Shown here: piece after piece, positions 1-14,170 of the stretch
Layout of the letters: every line of letters starts with the position of its first letter
How positions within the stretch are numbered: the first letter of the stretch is position 1
From: Coriolopsis trogii
Lineage: Eukaryota > Basidiomycota > Agaricomycetes > Polyporales > Polyporaceae
Direction of reading: 5' to 3'
Assembly (NCBI GenBank): GCA_020543525.1
Contig: JAHYIO010000007.1
Location: 1,178,001-1,242,000 of the forward strand
DNA: 64,000 nucleotides
The notes under the pieces: model-generated
Database searches by the model: none
Told to the model about the DNA's origin: nothing
The model's input: only the letters and a program-made list of their open reading frames with translations
Position numbers and translations under genes: made by a program

Positions 1-28
1 CGGGGTAAGAGGAACATTAGTCACCGGG

Positions 29-351
29 TCAGACACGGTCGGTGCCGTTGGCCAAACTGGAACATATATACTCGCCTTCGGTCGTTCCAGCGATCGCTTT
101 CAACGTGTCTTCGAGACCGACGGCTCTCATGATATCCCAGGCGCGATTTTGTATCGTGATACCAGCACCGATTTCTGTAAGCTGAGAGGCGCCCTCGTAG
201 ATCGTGAACTCGACGTCCGTAGCAAATTCATGCAAGGCGATGGCGAACAACAGGCCACTCATCCCCGCGCCGCTGAAAGAGAAAGGATGAGACACGATCG
301 AGGCGATAAGCCAAACTATACATGCATGATTGCAATATCGAGTTTCGCCAT
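29..351 (-). CDS. FAD-dependent monooxygenase (salicylate hydroxylase-like), N-terminal part
   Basis: N-terminus of a flavoprotein aromatic-ring hydroxylase type monooxygenase; only about 100 residues lie in the window and the rest is off the left edge. Exon 1 is 351-326 (starts MAKLDIAI), the intron 325-273, and exon 2 runs from 272 to near the edge. Joined, they give the Rossmann fingerprint IIGAGMSG, then FTIYEGASQLTEIGAGI and WDIMRAVGLEDTL, all typical of this family (NAD(P)H and O2 dependent hydroxylation; FAD bound by the N-terminal GxGxxG). The intron begins with GC rather than GT: only the GC donor restores the fingerprint in frame, while the nearby GT would destroy it. The frame closes at 29, where another intron probably begins. 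Substrate cannot be predicted. Confidence 0.8.
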
Positions 352-1535
352 ATTGCTGTAGAGTACACTGTTCGATGCCGTCGACCTGTGAGGGTAGCAG
401 CAGACTATGACGGCGTTCGACCGTAGGGAGTTGAAGAACGTTGAAAATCGAGGAGCCCAGAATCAGAAGACCCACATGCGCTATCCCTCGTGGAAGTGTA
501 CTTGACCCGACCTGGCACCGGCACTGTCGATCTATGCGTAGCCGACGCAGCAAAAGATCGGATTTGAGTGGGTTAGCAGTGATGCCATGCATAGATTACT
601 TGGTCTCGGATATCGCTCCTCCAAAGCGTAGGATGTGAAGCTAGCTGAAGGAGCCTGGAGCTGGCACGTTCGCCCCCCACAGCGAGGCAGTGTGAGATCT
701 TCGTAGAGATATTCACGGAGCATCTTCAGTAGGGCGGATGCATACTCATTCTGATTATGCTGGTTTGTTGGGAGGCCAGATATATGCGCATAATAGTAGT
801 CGACTATATTCCTCATGTGTCATTCTACTAGTTCTGAGAGATAGGTTCTTGAGCGTGGAGAAGCGACGAGACAGGAAGGCTAGACACAGGTAGTGAGGAG
901 GCGAGGTACAGAGCAATGAGGACAAGGAGTGACGAGCATGGGGATGAAGAGGATGGTACTCCTCGCCGTCCTGACCCTCGTTGTCCATGTCGCCTCGTCC
1001 CTCGCTGCGTACTTGAAGCGAGGGTGAGGAATGCACGGAGAGAAGAGCAACAAGAAGAGACACGGGAGAGGGAGAGATGAAAGAGACGAGGACGTATCAT
1101 CCTCTCGTCACCATCCATCCCTCCTCCCTCTTGTCCTCTCGCCGTACACTACCCTCTTCGTCATCCGCATTGCCCATCATGTCCTTGCCCGAGCCATCCT
1201 TGCCGCCCTCCTTGTGTTTGTCGTCATAGTCGCGTTCGCCCCTATTGTTTGTGGTGATGACCACGAAGGCGTTGTTGACAGCTAGAGCAAGAGTGATGGA
1301 GCGGAGAGGAGAGAGCGCAGGGGCACAACCCAGGGTATTCATGAGACACAGAGACACAGAGACAAACGCCACAACGAGAGTGCGCGAGACTGCGCGAGAC
1401 TGCGGTCACGTGCCCACCCGACCTGCAAACGTGTCCCACCCCGAACTGGACCGTTCAAGCTAGCTTGACCCCCGACCACCATCTCCTGCAGGCCTTCGCT
1501 GGCACTGTCTTCTCCTCTTCTCTCTGCAGACTCTC
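352..1535. other. intergenic, no gene seen
   Basis: Divergent intergenic region between the monooxygenase and the DnaJ gene. Short open frames on both strands show no recognisable domain, and codon use looks like noise. Pyrimidine-rich tracts precede the ATG at 1536. No tRNA or repeat was recognised. Confidence 0.5.
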
Positions 1536-3733
1536 ATGCTGCTCCGTATATCTGTCTTACTGCCGCTTGTTCTGGTGGGCTTCGTCTATAATGCACAGGG
1601 CCAAGTCAACCAGATAGCTGGCTCGTCTCTCTACCCCGAGGAACTCATACCTCTCATCACCAGGGCTGACGCCCTTCTGACTGCTGGTCAATATAATGAC
1701 GCTGCGAAAGCGTACTCAGATGCGATAGGTGCGTTCACATGCGTCTCGGAGCTCGAGAGCATCTTTCGCTAGTTCATACATCCTACGTCAATCGCATGTT
1801 CTTCGGTGATGGAGGATCTATGTCGGAAGTGAGAATGGTACAATCGGTCGACACGACGTTTGGTTACTGCATGCTCAGCGTGCTTACAACGTATCTGACG
1901 TGTATGCTCCATGCGTTCCGAGACCGTTGAACGGGGACTCCGTACGGGCGCTGCACGCAATGGATACGTCGTTCATGGCTTATGCACAGTCTCGTTTATC
2001 GCACATTTCTATGGAGAGTATGCGAAGAATACTGACGACTACTTCACAATGCAGAGAGTGCTCCCGAATATCTTCTCTATTACAAGCGGGCCACCGCCTA
2101 CTACTCGGCCGGTCGCTTCTCCGCCGCAATGGCCGATTTCGACCAGGTGCTCACCCTCACCAACGACACTTTTGACAAAGCCAACCTCATGAAAGCGCGC
2201 ATATTTGCCAAGGAGGGACGGTTTGGCGACGCGCGCGACGCCCTGCGCAAGTACACCACGAAGGTTAAGGGTGACTCTGGCTCGCAAGAAGTCATGATGG
2301 CCATCACCGAAGGCGAGCTCGCAGGCAAGAAGATCATGCAAGCAATACGAGCGAAACTTTGGCAGGCCTGTGTGGAGGCTGCAACCACAGCTCTCGCCAC
2401 CGCGTCACACTCGGCGAAATTCAGGCAACAGAGAGTCGATTGTTCTATAGCGGCAGGTGATATGGAGGGTGCTGTAGCGGACCTCTCGTGAGTGTGTTCT
2501 TTCATTTGTTCGATTATCGTGACTATATGCAAAACTAGACGTCTTGCGCAACTCACGACACCCACAACATCTCTGTGGATGAAGGCTGCACGGATCGGCT
2601 ACTTCCTGTTCCCTTACAACTCACCCACCGATCCCACCTCACCTGCCATGTCCACACTGAAGCAATGCCTCCACTATGACCCCGACTCACCACAGTGCCT
2701 TAAGATGCATCGGCTCATCAAGGCGTTTGACAAGAGCTTCAAGAACCTCGACAAGTCCCTGGGCTCGGAGGACTGGCGTGGCATCATGAAGCTCCTCCTC
2801 GGACCGGACGGATCTGGTACCGACGGGTTCATTGCGACATACGACGCGGCCCTTGTTGAGCATATCACGCGGGAGAACCTCCAGCTTCCTGCGCAGATCC
2901 AGGTGCCTGACCCGAAACGTACGTCCCCACGGCGTGCAGTCCTGCTGCAGGCCGTCTGTCGTGCCTATGTCAGGACTGGTCAGGCAAAGAAGGGCGAGCA
3001 GTGGTGCAGTGCGTTGTTGAAGATGGAAGGCAAGGAGAGCGACGCGGATGGTGTGATTGGTCTCGCGGAGGCGCTCTTCAGTAGGGAAGAGTGGGAGGAG
3101 GCGGTGCGCTTGCTCGAGCGGGCATTTGAAGCCAGCGGCAGGTCCGACCGTGAGGTGCGTTCCCATACTCCATAAACACGGACGCTATGCTGATTGATCG
3201 TGCGTTGCGGCATGACAGATACATCAACGACTGACGAAGGCGCAGAAGCTGTTGAAGCAGTCGAGGCAGAAGGACTACTACAAGGTTCTCGGTGTCGCTC
3301 GGGATGCGGATGCGAAGACCATCAAGAAAGCATAGTGAGTACTCTCACCGGCTGCTTTTGACCCGCCCGTTCTGACACACTGGTGCTAGCCGGAAAGCAG
3401 TATTGACCGCACACCCAGACAAGGGTGGAAGCGAGGCGAAGATGGCTGCAGTCAACGAGGCCTACGAGGTGTTGAGCGACCCAGGTGAGTCAGAATCCGG
3501 TATGTTGGGGTGTCTTTCGCTGACGTCTTTCTGCCGTGTCAGAGCTCCGCCAACGGTACGACAACGGAGACGACCCGAACGACCCGATGTCGCAACAGGG
3601 CGGAAACCCGTTCCAGCAGGGCGGCTTCAACGGGCAATTCGCGCAGTTCTTCCAGCAGGGCTTCCACGGTTTCCCCGGTGGTGGTGGCGGCGGCGGGTTC
3701 CAGTTCCGCTACAGCCCGCCGGGCTTCCACTAG
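1536..3733 (+). CDS. ER-lumenal TPR/J-domain co-chaperone, P58IPK/DNAJC3-like
   Basis: Predicted 547-residue protein from exons 1536-1728, 2055-2487, 2539-3154, 3219-3334, 3390-3484 and 3543-3733, with phases consistent throughout. Residues 1-22 form a signal peptide (MLLRISVLLPLVLVGFVYNA). TPR-like helices follow (e.g. AGQYNDAAKAYSDAI, YYKRATAYYSAGRFSAAMADF). The C-terminus holds a J domain starting KDYYKVLGVARDADAKTIKKAY, with the HPD catalytic tripeptide at about residues 461-463, then a Gln/Gly-rich tail. This order (signal, TPR array, C-terminal J domain) is that of P58IPK/DNAJC3, which delivers unfolded clients to BiP in the ER lumen and stimulates its ATPase. No KDEL-type tail is present; the protein ends PPGFH. 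The first intron, 326 bases, is unusually long for this window. Confidence 0.9.
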
Positions 3734-4072
3734 TCTGCGTGCCATGTTTCTGTTTGTTGTGGATAGCTTTCTGTCGTCTTCCTTGTAGATGCTTTCGTGC
3801 CTGGATTCCCTCGATCGCTCGTTGTCACCCTCAACACCTTACCACCGACCGCCGTTGCATCGTTCTTCGCCCGTGCGCGGATGCGAAGTCGCTCGTCCTG
3901 TCCTTGTATAAAAGAACTCAACTTGCTGTATGTTATCGTACCTGTGCATGCCCGACGGACATCTTGGATAGCATCGAGATTGCTCGCTTTCGTTTGCTCG
4001 GTGTGCTCGAGGGGTCGCACTTGAGTGGTGCTCGGTCCGCGCGAACGTTTTTACTGACATCCATGTGTAGGG

Positions 4073-4551
4073 GCTGTAGGGTGCTCTCCTCGGCACTGCG
4101 CACCTTGCTCGAGACCAACCTCGGGGTGTCCATCCGGGATGCGGATGTCGAGCTGGACCACGTCCTGGTGAGCCTGTTGCCTTCACCTCTGCGTCACACG
4201 TCCTCCCAAACGCTGTGCACGTGCTCACGTGTGATCATGAAACGCAGGACCAGCTCGTGCAGATCGCGCAAACATGCCGGCTCGCGTCCTCTGTGCTCGA
4301 CGTCAACTTCTACGACTTCTGGACGGAGGAGGGCCCGAACACGCGCACTCACTTCGGAGAAAAACGTGCTGACCCAGGAGCCCACTCGGATCGAGGGTGC
4401 GTTGGCCAACATGGACATTCTAGCCTTCGCGCACCGGCTGCGGTCTTCGGTGGCGAGTCTGCAGACGGTGGAGATATCTGTGGAACGGGATCGTACAAGG
4501 CCCTCGGGCGAGACAGTACATATTGGATCCGACACGTTCATGTTCGAGTAA
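4073..4551 (+). pseudogene. C-terminal fragment of an F-box-like gene, frameshifted
   Basis: Matches the last third of the intact gene at 52,677-54,167: RVLSSALRTLLETNLGVSI corresponds to RVLSSAPRTFLAIDLAVSV there, QIAQTCRLASS to QIAQACRLVSF, and the end NMDILAFAHRLRSSVASLQ to NMDISAFARRLQSSVLSLK. The intron position is also shared (donor at 4168, acceptor ending at 4247). The upstream two thirds, including the F-box, are absent, and a frame change near 4360 at an A-run separates the two halves of the last exon. It lies just downstream of the DnaJ gene on the same strand. Best read as a truncated duplicate. An unrecognised extra intron could explain the frame change but not the missing N-terminus. 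Confidence 0.6.
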
Positions 4552-5080
4552 GCGGACTGGGGCTTGAGCTTGGAGGAGGCCATGGAGGTCGCCAGCGTTT
4601 CTGAAAGGACGTGGAGGATCGAAGATCGTTCCGGTTGTTGCGCGATTTGGAGCAGAGAGACGAACATGGGAACAACATAGACGGCATGGCATACATGTCA
4701 AGAGAGTACACACAACATGATGAGGTAGAGAAGGGAAAAGGCCACAGCATACATACGTAGACAAACGAGGACGTTATACTATAGGGCGTGCGAGTCTCGT
4801 CATGAGTACTTTGTCGTTGACTGTCGGCGCGACGTGCAGTAATCGCACTATTAGGATGAATACACTGCGGTACGTATTATGGGTTCAAGAAGCAAGATAC
4901 GGAGGACTCTGCAAGGCGCTGACCGTGAGCATCTATGCAATCGAAACGGTGAAAGTGGGTGTTGAGTACTCACAACAATGTTGCGTACACAAATCGAAAG
5001 CGTCTGTATGAGAGACATCGACTCAACGAGCATAACCCGAAGAACGAGAAGAGAACAGGTGGCGTGGACAGCTGCAGCGT
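4552..5080. other. intergenic, convergent 3' flanks
   Basis: Between the plus-strand F-box fragment and the 3' end of the minus-strand coiled-coil gene. No additional gene, repeat or RNA was recognised. Confidence 0.5.
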
Positions 5081-8000
5081 TCAGGGAGCGGACTTGCGCT
5101 TTTTGACAAGGGCCGACCTGGCCACGGCCACGGCCGCGCCCGCGAACTCGGCGCGCTTCTCGCGGATCTGCTCGCGCGACATCGTGAGCAGCTTCTCGGT
5201 CGCGACCGGGTGCACGTCGGTGTAGTGCGCGACCATCTGCGTCCAGGGCGCGTGTTCGGAGAGGATCGTGTTCGGGGCTTGGTAGCGTTCTGAGCGTGCT
5301 CTGCAGCGGTGCGGGAACGGACGTCAGGCAAAGGAGGAGGAGGAGGAGGATGGATGTGCGTAGAAGGCGAGAGGTGCTTACGAGCATGACCTGCAATAGA
5401 GCTTGTCGCCGCGCGTCTCGTACATGAGCGGGACGTGGACGAGGCAGAGGCTGCGCTTGGGCGCGTTGGGCATGGTGACGGCACACGATGGCGAGGGCAG
5501 CGAGAGACCGGGAGCGGGCAGACCGGTGGTATGCGGTGGTCCTCCTGCCGCCGCAGAGACTGCGGGGGCCACAGAGGACAGCGTCGACGTTGCTGAGGAG
5601 GGCGGAGGGGCGAGTCCTATTTCAGCAACTTGAGAGTGTTGAGATGGAGACGTCCGCTTCTCCTCTACAACCGGAGCAGGAGCCGAGGGTAGCTCGACGG
5701 GCGCTGCGATGGCGATAGGCTGACCAGAAGGTGGCTGGGATTGAGCGACGACAGGATTTGACGAGGGTAAATCATCTACTCGTTGCCTCTTTGGCGAATG
5801 GGCAACTTCCTGATCGTCTTCCTGCGCCGAGAGGACCTCATTGTTTACGAGAGGTACGTTGGCCGCGTCGCTGCGCATGAGGGGCGGCACTTCGCGCGGC
5901 AGTTGCACCGGAGAATCGATGTGCGTGAGGTCATAGATCTCGACTTCTCCCGAAACGTTGACGCGTCCGAGGTCGCCAAAGGGAGTCGGCAGGAATTCTT
6001 CTGTCTTCGTCACAGGCGCAGACGCGGGCGCCGGTGGGACTGGCACATCCGCGATTGGCAGCAATGCGGGAAGAGGTGCTCGCGCGTTATGGTCGGCAGG
6101 CCAAGAAGACGCTGGGAGAGGCGAGGCAGGAGTAGGTGGAACGTATGAGGACGTGACCATTCGCGGTGTGCTTGGGTTGTCCGCGCTCGCTGCCTGTTGC
6201 CTACTCAGCTAATGCCTGCGACTTGACCGAAGTATACTCACCTCGATCAACAGCTCGTGCAGTGACTCCATGTCGCGTTTGCGCTTGCGCTCTCCGCGAG
6301 CCTTAGTGATGGCTGTGTGGCGGTCATGAGCTTCAGAGCGCGCACGGGTAAGAGATTAGAACGTACCGTGGACGTCCTCTACATTTGGATTGGACGGCGC
6401 ATCGGGCGCCCTGTTTTTCTCCTGCTTCACATTGATGGGCACAGATGAAACTTCCGACTTGACGGGTTGCTGTACCTCAACTTGGGATATAGGCATGGTC
6501 AGCGCATGCAGGTCTTGCGCTCGCACAGTCGCGGCCACCGCGGCCTTCTCGCGCAATTGCGCGTTTGCCTCCTTCAGGCTCGCGAGCTCATGCTGCATCG
6601 TCTCATAGTCGCTCTTGAGCTCGTAATAGTCGAGAACGAGCTTTGGGATGTTTTGGTGCGCCTTCTGCACGTTCTCGAGCGCACTCTGCCGCTCGGCTTT
6701 GAACGCCTCGGATAGCCGCAGAGCGCCATCCCGTTCCTTGCGCAGCTTCTCGCATTCTTCCTGGAGACGAGCGCAGTGCCCGAGCGCCTGCTTGTACTTC
6801 CAGTCGGTCTGGGAGAGGAGGCAGTGCATACGCATGTACTCCGTCGTGAGGCCCGCGTGTGCATTAGTGAGAGCGTCTGAGATTGTCTTGCTGAACGGAC
6901 CGAGCACGTTTCGGATTTGCTCGTTCGCGATTGACCGTATCGAGGCCATGGCAGCTTCCGCGGCGAGGGGTGCGGTAGGTGGCGGGGTGGGAAGAGAGCT
7001 CATGGCGGGATCGGGCGCAACTTGCGGCTGATGAGGAGGTTGAACGTTAGGAGGTGCAGATCCGCTTGGCGCAGATCGTGCGTCCGCAGTGTGTCGGTGC
7101 GAGGGCGCGATACCCGATTGAGAAGTTTGTCTGTCAGTAGAGGTGGATGGATAGGGTCCATTTTGCGAGCCCTGTTGTGGGACGGGCAGCCTGGACGTTT
7201 GCACAGGAGCGGACGACGGCATGTGCGAGGTTCGCGCTCCTGTGGAGGACAGGGGTGGCCCCGTGAACGTCTGGTGTCCGTTCTGCGATGGGGCGGGTTG
7301 GGTTTGAGGATGCGCTTGCGATGGTACCATCCGCGCGGATGGATGAATAGGGGCTTGTTGGTGAGTTTGAGGAGGCGCCTGGGCACATCGAGAATGTCAG
7401 TACTTTTTACGATAGCAGTCAGCCAGGATCACAACATTGCGGCTGACACGCAGGGTACGTGTCCCCTTCCTGGAGTGCAGAATACTCTCATCGGATGTTA
7501 CAGACGCGTCGTTTGGCCCCAACCCGATGCGCTCGTGAGCAGCACCCGAAGCATCCTACGCAGACCATAGCCGACATCTCAACATCGTACGGAGAGCTTG
7601 ATTTCCAGCTAGGCGGCATGCAAAAATGCATCCTCTGTTCCCTCCATAAGCACCGGGACTGAGTCCTCGAGTTTGGCATTTAGAGGGTGTAATGAGATCT
7701 GTAAGCTTGACCCCGCAAGGGCTCGTCGTGTCGACTCCACTGAACTAACCCGTATGGAGTGGAACTGGTCGACCGATATCGGAGTGAACATAGACCAGTT
7801 CCACTCGCACTAGACTGTCCGGACGGCAATCCCACCATGCCCAAGTCCGGTGTACCAGGGTGGGTGAAGTGATTCATGAGTGGGTTCTCGAGGTAATCTC
7901 TCGTGGCAACTCAATTGCAAGCACGATGAGGCTCTGCGCCTTTCGTCCGCCAACTTCTGCAGATGGAAAAAGGCTGTCAAAGTATACGCACCACAGAGCT

Positions 8001-8308
8001 GTTCGTTTTCGGGGCGATAGAATGATAGGAATGTTGAGGAAACGCGGCGTATTGGCGTTGGGAATGGTGCTAGGAAGACTCTTCGTTAAGGCGAGTGTCT
8101 CCTGAGTAATGAAAACTTGCAACAAACATACCTGATGTGCCGCTGAGCCCGCATGATAGTTGTGCATGCTTGTTGCATGTTCTTCGTTTGTTCCCGGGCC
8201 AGCGCGGGGAACGTGGATAGCAGACAAAGGAGTACTGGTAGACGCAGAGGTCTGGCCGGGACCGCCGGAGATGGGCATGTTTGCTATCCAACCGTGGGGA
8301 CAGGGCAT
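5081..8308 (-). CDS. Pro/Gln-rich coiled-coil protein with basic and Cys-containing C-terminus, unknown function
   Basis: Model: exons 8308-8132, 7378-6367, 6312-6242, 6208-5382 and 5300-5081, giving about 768 residues; all junction phases agree. The N-terminal third is low-complexity Pro/Gln/Ser. A long coiled coil follows (TDWKYKQALGHCARLQEECE through LKEANAQLREKAAVAA). VKSE and VKQE match the psi-K-x-E sumoylation motif. A very basic stretch, ARGERKRKRDMESLHELLIE, is encoded by the small third exon, and SPKRQRVDD and the C-terminal VKKRKSAP resemble nuclear localisation signals. Near the end GDKLYCRSCSARSERYQ contains a CxxC pair. Together these suggest a nuclear scaffold or transcription-linked protein, but I do not recognise the family. 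The first exon and the 753-base intron after it are the least certain parts. Confidence 0.65.
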
Positions 8309-9418
8309 CGCCGCTGTCGACTAGCGGGAGTCCGTGGTTAATAGCGATGAGGATGGGGGAAGATGGGGGGGACGACTAGATGCTAGACCAGAGCACGAAG
8401 TAGATGAGTCTAAAATGCTGGATGTACTAATGACCCAGTTGGGCCCGAGACGATAGAAGCCTTCGGTTAACGTTGACTACGACGATCAGCCGTTTCGGCA
8501 ATGCAAACCAAGATCGAAGTCAACTGAACTAGTGCCTGATATTGACCGAGTCAATTTGACTGGTTATCGATCCATTACCTAACAATGATCCCTCCCGGTT
8601 GTTGGCCTCTAGCTTCAGCTTACCCGTACCGCATATTGGAGTCATGCAACAACTCCTTTGTCGACGCGCACTCTGTCCTTGTCGCTCGACGAGAGGCGAA
8701 CACAACAAGGCATCGGGCCGTATGAATTATTGCGCCCAATTGTGTGCCGTAACTATCTCTCACGACCGCAGACCCAAGCTTCTTCTCTATTGCCTGTTGT
8801 AGCTCTCAGTGCACGACGAGGCGGACCGCCTGACCGACTAGGAAGCCTGCTTCACCTCCACGAAGAGAGAGAACTCGATGCACCGCGAGGAGTCAGGCCG
8901 AATTATGTACCACACCCCTCGTCCCTGTCATCTCCGTCGTACTAGCTCCCGTTTACCTTCGGAAAGCCTTTGGGTGGACGAGGATACGCTGACAGGCTTT
9001 TACGCAATCGCGACGAATCAAGCTCAATCCCTACGTACTTACGCACCGCACTCTAATTGACGTCCTCTGTTGGGCGTGTCGTACGACGTCAGGTTTAGCA
9101 ATGTCGGCGCTCTCTATCGTGCTGACTCCTTCCCTCGCGCCAAAAGCATGTCGTCGACGTAGATCATGCATGATGCATGAGGCCTAGGGGAGTCATTCAG
9201 AGAAACGAATGCTCTATCAGCGATCTGGGAGAGCGTAGTGGTCGAGGAAAGGTGTAACCCTCAAGCACCTAACCCCAAGACAGGGTTCTGAGGTCTAAGC
9301 GGAGTCACAATATGGGCGCCACGACGATGAAGCTCCGCCCGAAACAGCCTCGCTGAGGAAGCATGGTCGGCGAGACAAAAAATGCAGAGGCTGGCAATCC
9401 TTCGCCCACCCCACCATC
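8309..9418. other. intergenic, divergent promoters
   Basis: Lies between the coiled-coil gene (minus) and IMP dehydrogenase (plus). Short open frames near 8,600-9,060 have no recognisable similarity. No RNA gene or repeat was recognised. Confidence 0.5.
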
Positions 9419-11431
9419 ATGCCCGCCAACGCCTTCCTCGACCCATCGCAGGCCTTCGAGGTCCTGAAGAGCTATGAACGCTCCGACGGACTCTCTGTTC
9501 ACGACCTCATGGACTCGCGCGTGCATGGCGGGCTCACGTACAACGACTTTCTCCTCCTTCCCGGGAAGATCGACTTTCCTGCGTCCGAGGTCTCGACGGA
9601 GAGTCGTATCACGCGAAACGTCACCCTCAAAACTCCTTTCATGAGTAGCCCCATGGACACTGTCACGGAGAGCGAGATGGCCATTGCCTTGGCGGTAAGC
9701 TGCCTCGCTCTCTGACCTTGTCCGGAGCTTTGTCCGACATCTCCATCTGTAGCTCTTGGGTGGTATCGGTGTCATTCACCACAATCAGCCCGCCGCCGCG
9801 CAAGCAGCTATGGTCCGTGCGGTGAAGAGACACGAGAACGGTTTCATAAACGATCCCGTTGTTCTTAGCCCCACCAACTTGGTCGAAGACGTATTGGACG
9901 TAAAGGAACGCCTCGGCTTCGCCGGCATCCCCATCACCGGTGAGTTATCGTCTCTTTATAATTGTTTATGATGCATTCTTTCTGTTTTATAACCTTCGTT
10001 CTTCCGAACTAACGCGACACACGCGTGAATTGAGGAAATCAAACACATATCTTACTCTGATCCCTCAAACCGCTATCAGCGTACGTAGACTGACTTGCCT
10101 GCCTTCATAGATACCGGTAAGCTTGGCGGCAAGCTGGTCGGTATTGTCACGAACCGAGACATCCAATTCCGCTCTCCTACCACGCCCCTTAGCGAGATCA
10201 TGACCACAGACCTTGTCACTGCTCCCGAAGGTATCACACTCCAGGAGGCTAACGACATCCTCCGTGACTCCAAGAAGGGCAAGCTTCCTCTCGTTGACAA
10301 GGAGGGACGTCTTACGTCTCTTCTCGCTCGTTCCGATCTCTTGAAGAACAAGACGTTCCCGCTGGCGTCGAAGCTTCCCGAGAGCAAGCAGCTCTATGCC
10401 GCCGCTGCCATTGGTACGCGTCCGGCTGACCGCGAGCGCCTCGCAGTACTCGTTGAGGCTGGCCTCGACATCGTCGTCCTTGACTCGTCGCAAGGCAATT
10501 CAGTCTTCCAGATTGAGATGATCAAGTGGATCAAACAGACGTACCCCAAGCTCGAGGTCATTGCTGGCAACGTCGTGACACGTGAGCAAGCGGCGAGTCT
10601 CATTGCTGCGGGAGCCGATGGTCTCCGTGTTGGTATGGGCTCCGGATCGATCTGTATCACCCAGGAAGTCATGGCTGTCGGACGTCCTCAGGCGACCGCA
10701 GTGTATGCCGTCGCCGAGTTCGCAAGCAAGTTCGGCGTTCCTGTCATCGCCGATGGTGGTATTGGCAACGTTGGGCACATCGTCAAGGCGCTTGCTCTCG
10801 GTGCAGGGGCTGTGATGATGGGTGGTTTGCTGGCAGGTACGACGGAGGCTCCGGGCGAGTACTTCTGGCACGAGGGCAAGCGCGTCAAGGCCTACCGTGG
10901 TATGGGCAGTTTGGTTCGTATTCAGATGCTCGTTCCGTCTGTTTTCCTACCGCTCATATGTCGCGCAACGGTCAGGAGGCTATGGAGCAAGGCAAGCCCG
11001 TGCCCCCATCCGCTCAACGTGGAGGAGCCGGCCCTGGCTCGTCGAAGCACCCGGCGAAGACGTCCACTCATGAAAACGCGGCGACGACGCGATATTTCTC
11101 CGAGTCCTCCGCCGTCAAGGTCGCGCAAGGCGTGTCTGGCGATGTCCAGGACAAGGGCACTGTCCATGCGTTCCTGCCATACCTCTACGTCGGTCTCCAG
11201 CACTCGTTCCAGGATATCGGTGTCCGCAACGTGAACGAACTCCGGGAGGGTGTGAACGCCGGCAAGGTGCGATTCGAGCTTCGTACTGCTAGCGCGCAGA
11301 TTGAAGGAGGGGTCCATGGGCTGAACTCGTGAGTATTTTGCGTCTGCGTTTCCGTCATGCCGAGCCTTCGTCTGACATTGTCTTGGCGACGGGTTTTTCC
11401 GTACAGGTATACGAAGCGCCTCTTTTCGTAA
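9419..11431 (+). CDS. IMPDH: inosine-5'-monophosphate dehydrogenase
   Basis: Catalyses NAD-dependent oxidation of IMP to XMP, the committed step of guanine nucleotide synthesis, in the cytosol. Exons 9419-9694, 9753-9939, 10111-10913, 10976-11328 and 11407-11431 give 547 residues, close to the usual eukaryotic length. Visible landmarks: [18 protein letters not shown] and SSPMDTVTE at the N-terminal barrel edge; the CBS pair inserted at roughly residues 120-245; DSSQGNS; the substrate loop [13 protein letters not shown] with the catalytic Cys at residue 336; ADGGI; and the flap region with AYRGMGSL. The last exon encodes only YTKRLFS after one split codon, so the 3' end depends on a very short terminal exon. 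Single copy here and clearly a housekeeping gene. Confidence 0.96.
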
Positions 11432-12107
11432 TTTCTCGGTAGCATGGGTTGTGTGGCATAGCATCCTTGCATTGTATCATTGGGCCGTTGTATCATCTCG
11501 TGCTGTCTTGCATATTGCACTTTCGTCTTTCCATCTCCGTGCCGCCTCCCAGGACTGAATGTGGAAACCTCAACGTCTGTTTGATCAGCACACAGGTTTC
11601 TCCGGCTACCAGCGGTTAAATACCTCCGAGGTACGCTCACGTGCTGTCCATGGGTCATTGGTTCAATCATCGTCCAGGTCTCCTCGACCCGCGAACGTCT
11701 GTTCAGAAGATGATGCTCGTTATACAACGCATTTCTCCGTAGCGAGGCTGCGAGGTGCGTTGTGGTATATGTCGTCGGCGGCGCCCGATGTCAGACAAGA
11801 TGGGAAGCACCTGGCCGCGCACGCGTTGAGCTCTCCCCTGCTGTCTTGCTGTCCGCCGAACATTCCGCGTTGAATAGCCTCCGTATGATGTTCCAGCACT
11901 TCTGACCTCTTCTATCATTTTGCGGGGTATTAGCCTCGCGATCACAGCCCAGACGCTCTCTGCGACGGCCCGCTTGTCGGCCCCCGAGCTAGCGTGACGA
12001 CGCGTTGCGTTGGGTATAAGTACCCGGATGCAGGAGCCTACTAGGCCCTCCTCGCAGTACCTCCACAGCACCACATACACCCCCCTCTCGTCGAAAGGAG
12101 TCCCAAA
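11432..12107. other. intergenic, xylanase promoter
   Basis: Between IMP dehydrogenase and the GH10 gene. A TATA-like TATAAGTA at about 12,015-12,022 lies some 90 bases before the xylanase ATG. No other gene was recognised. Confidence 0.5.
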
Positions 12108-14170
<2,063 letters not shown>

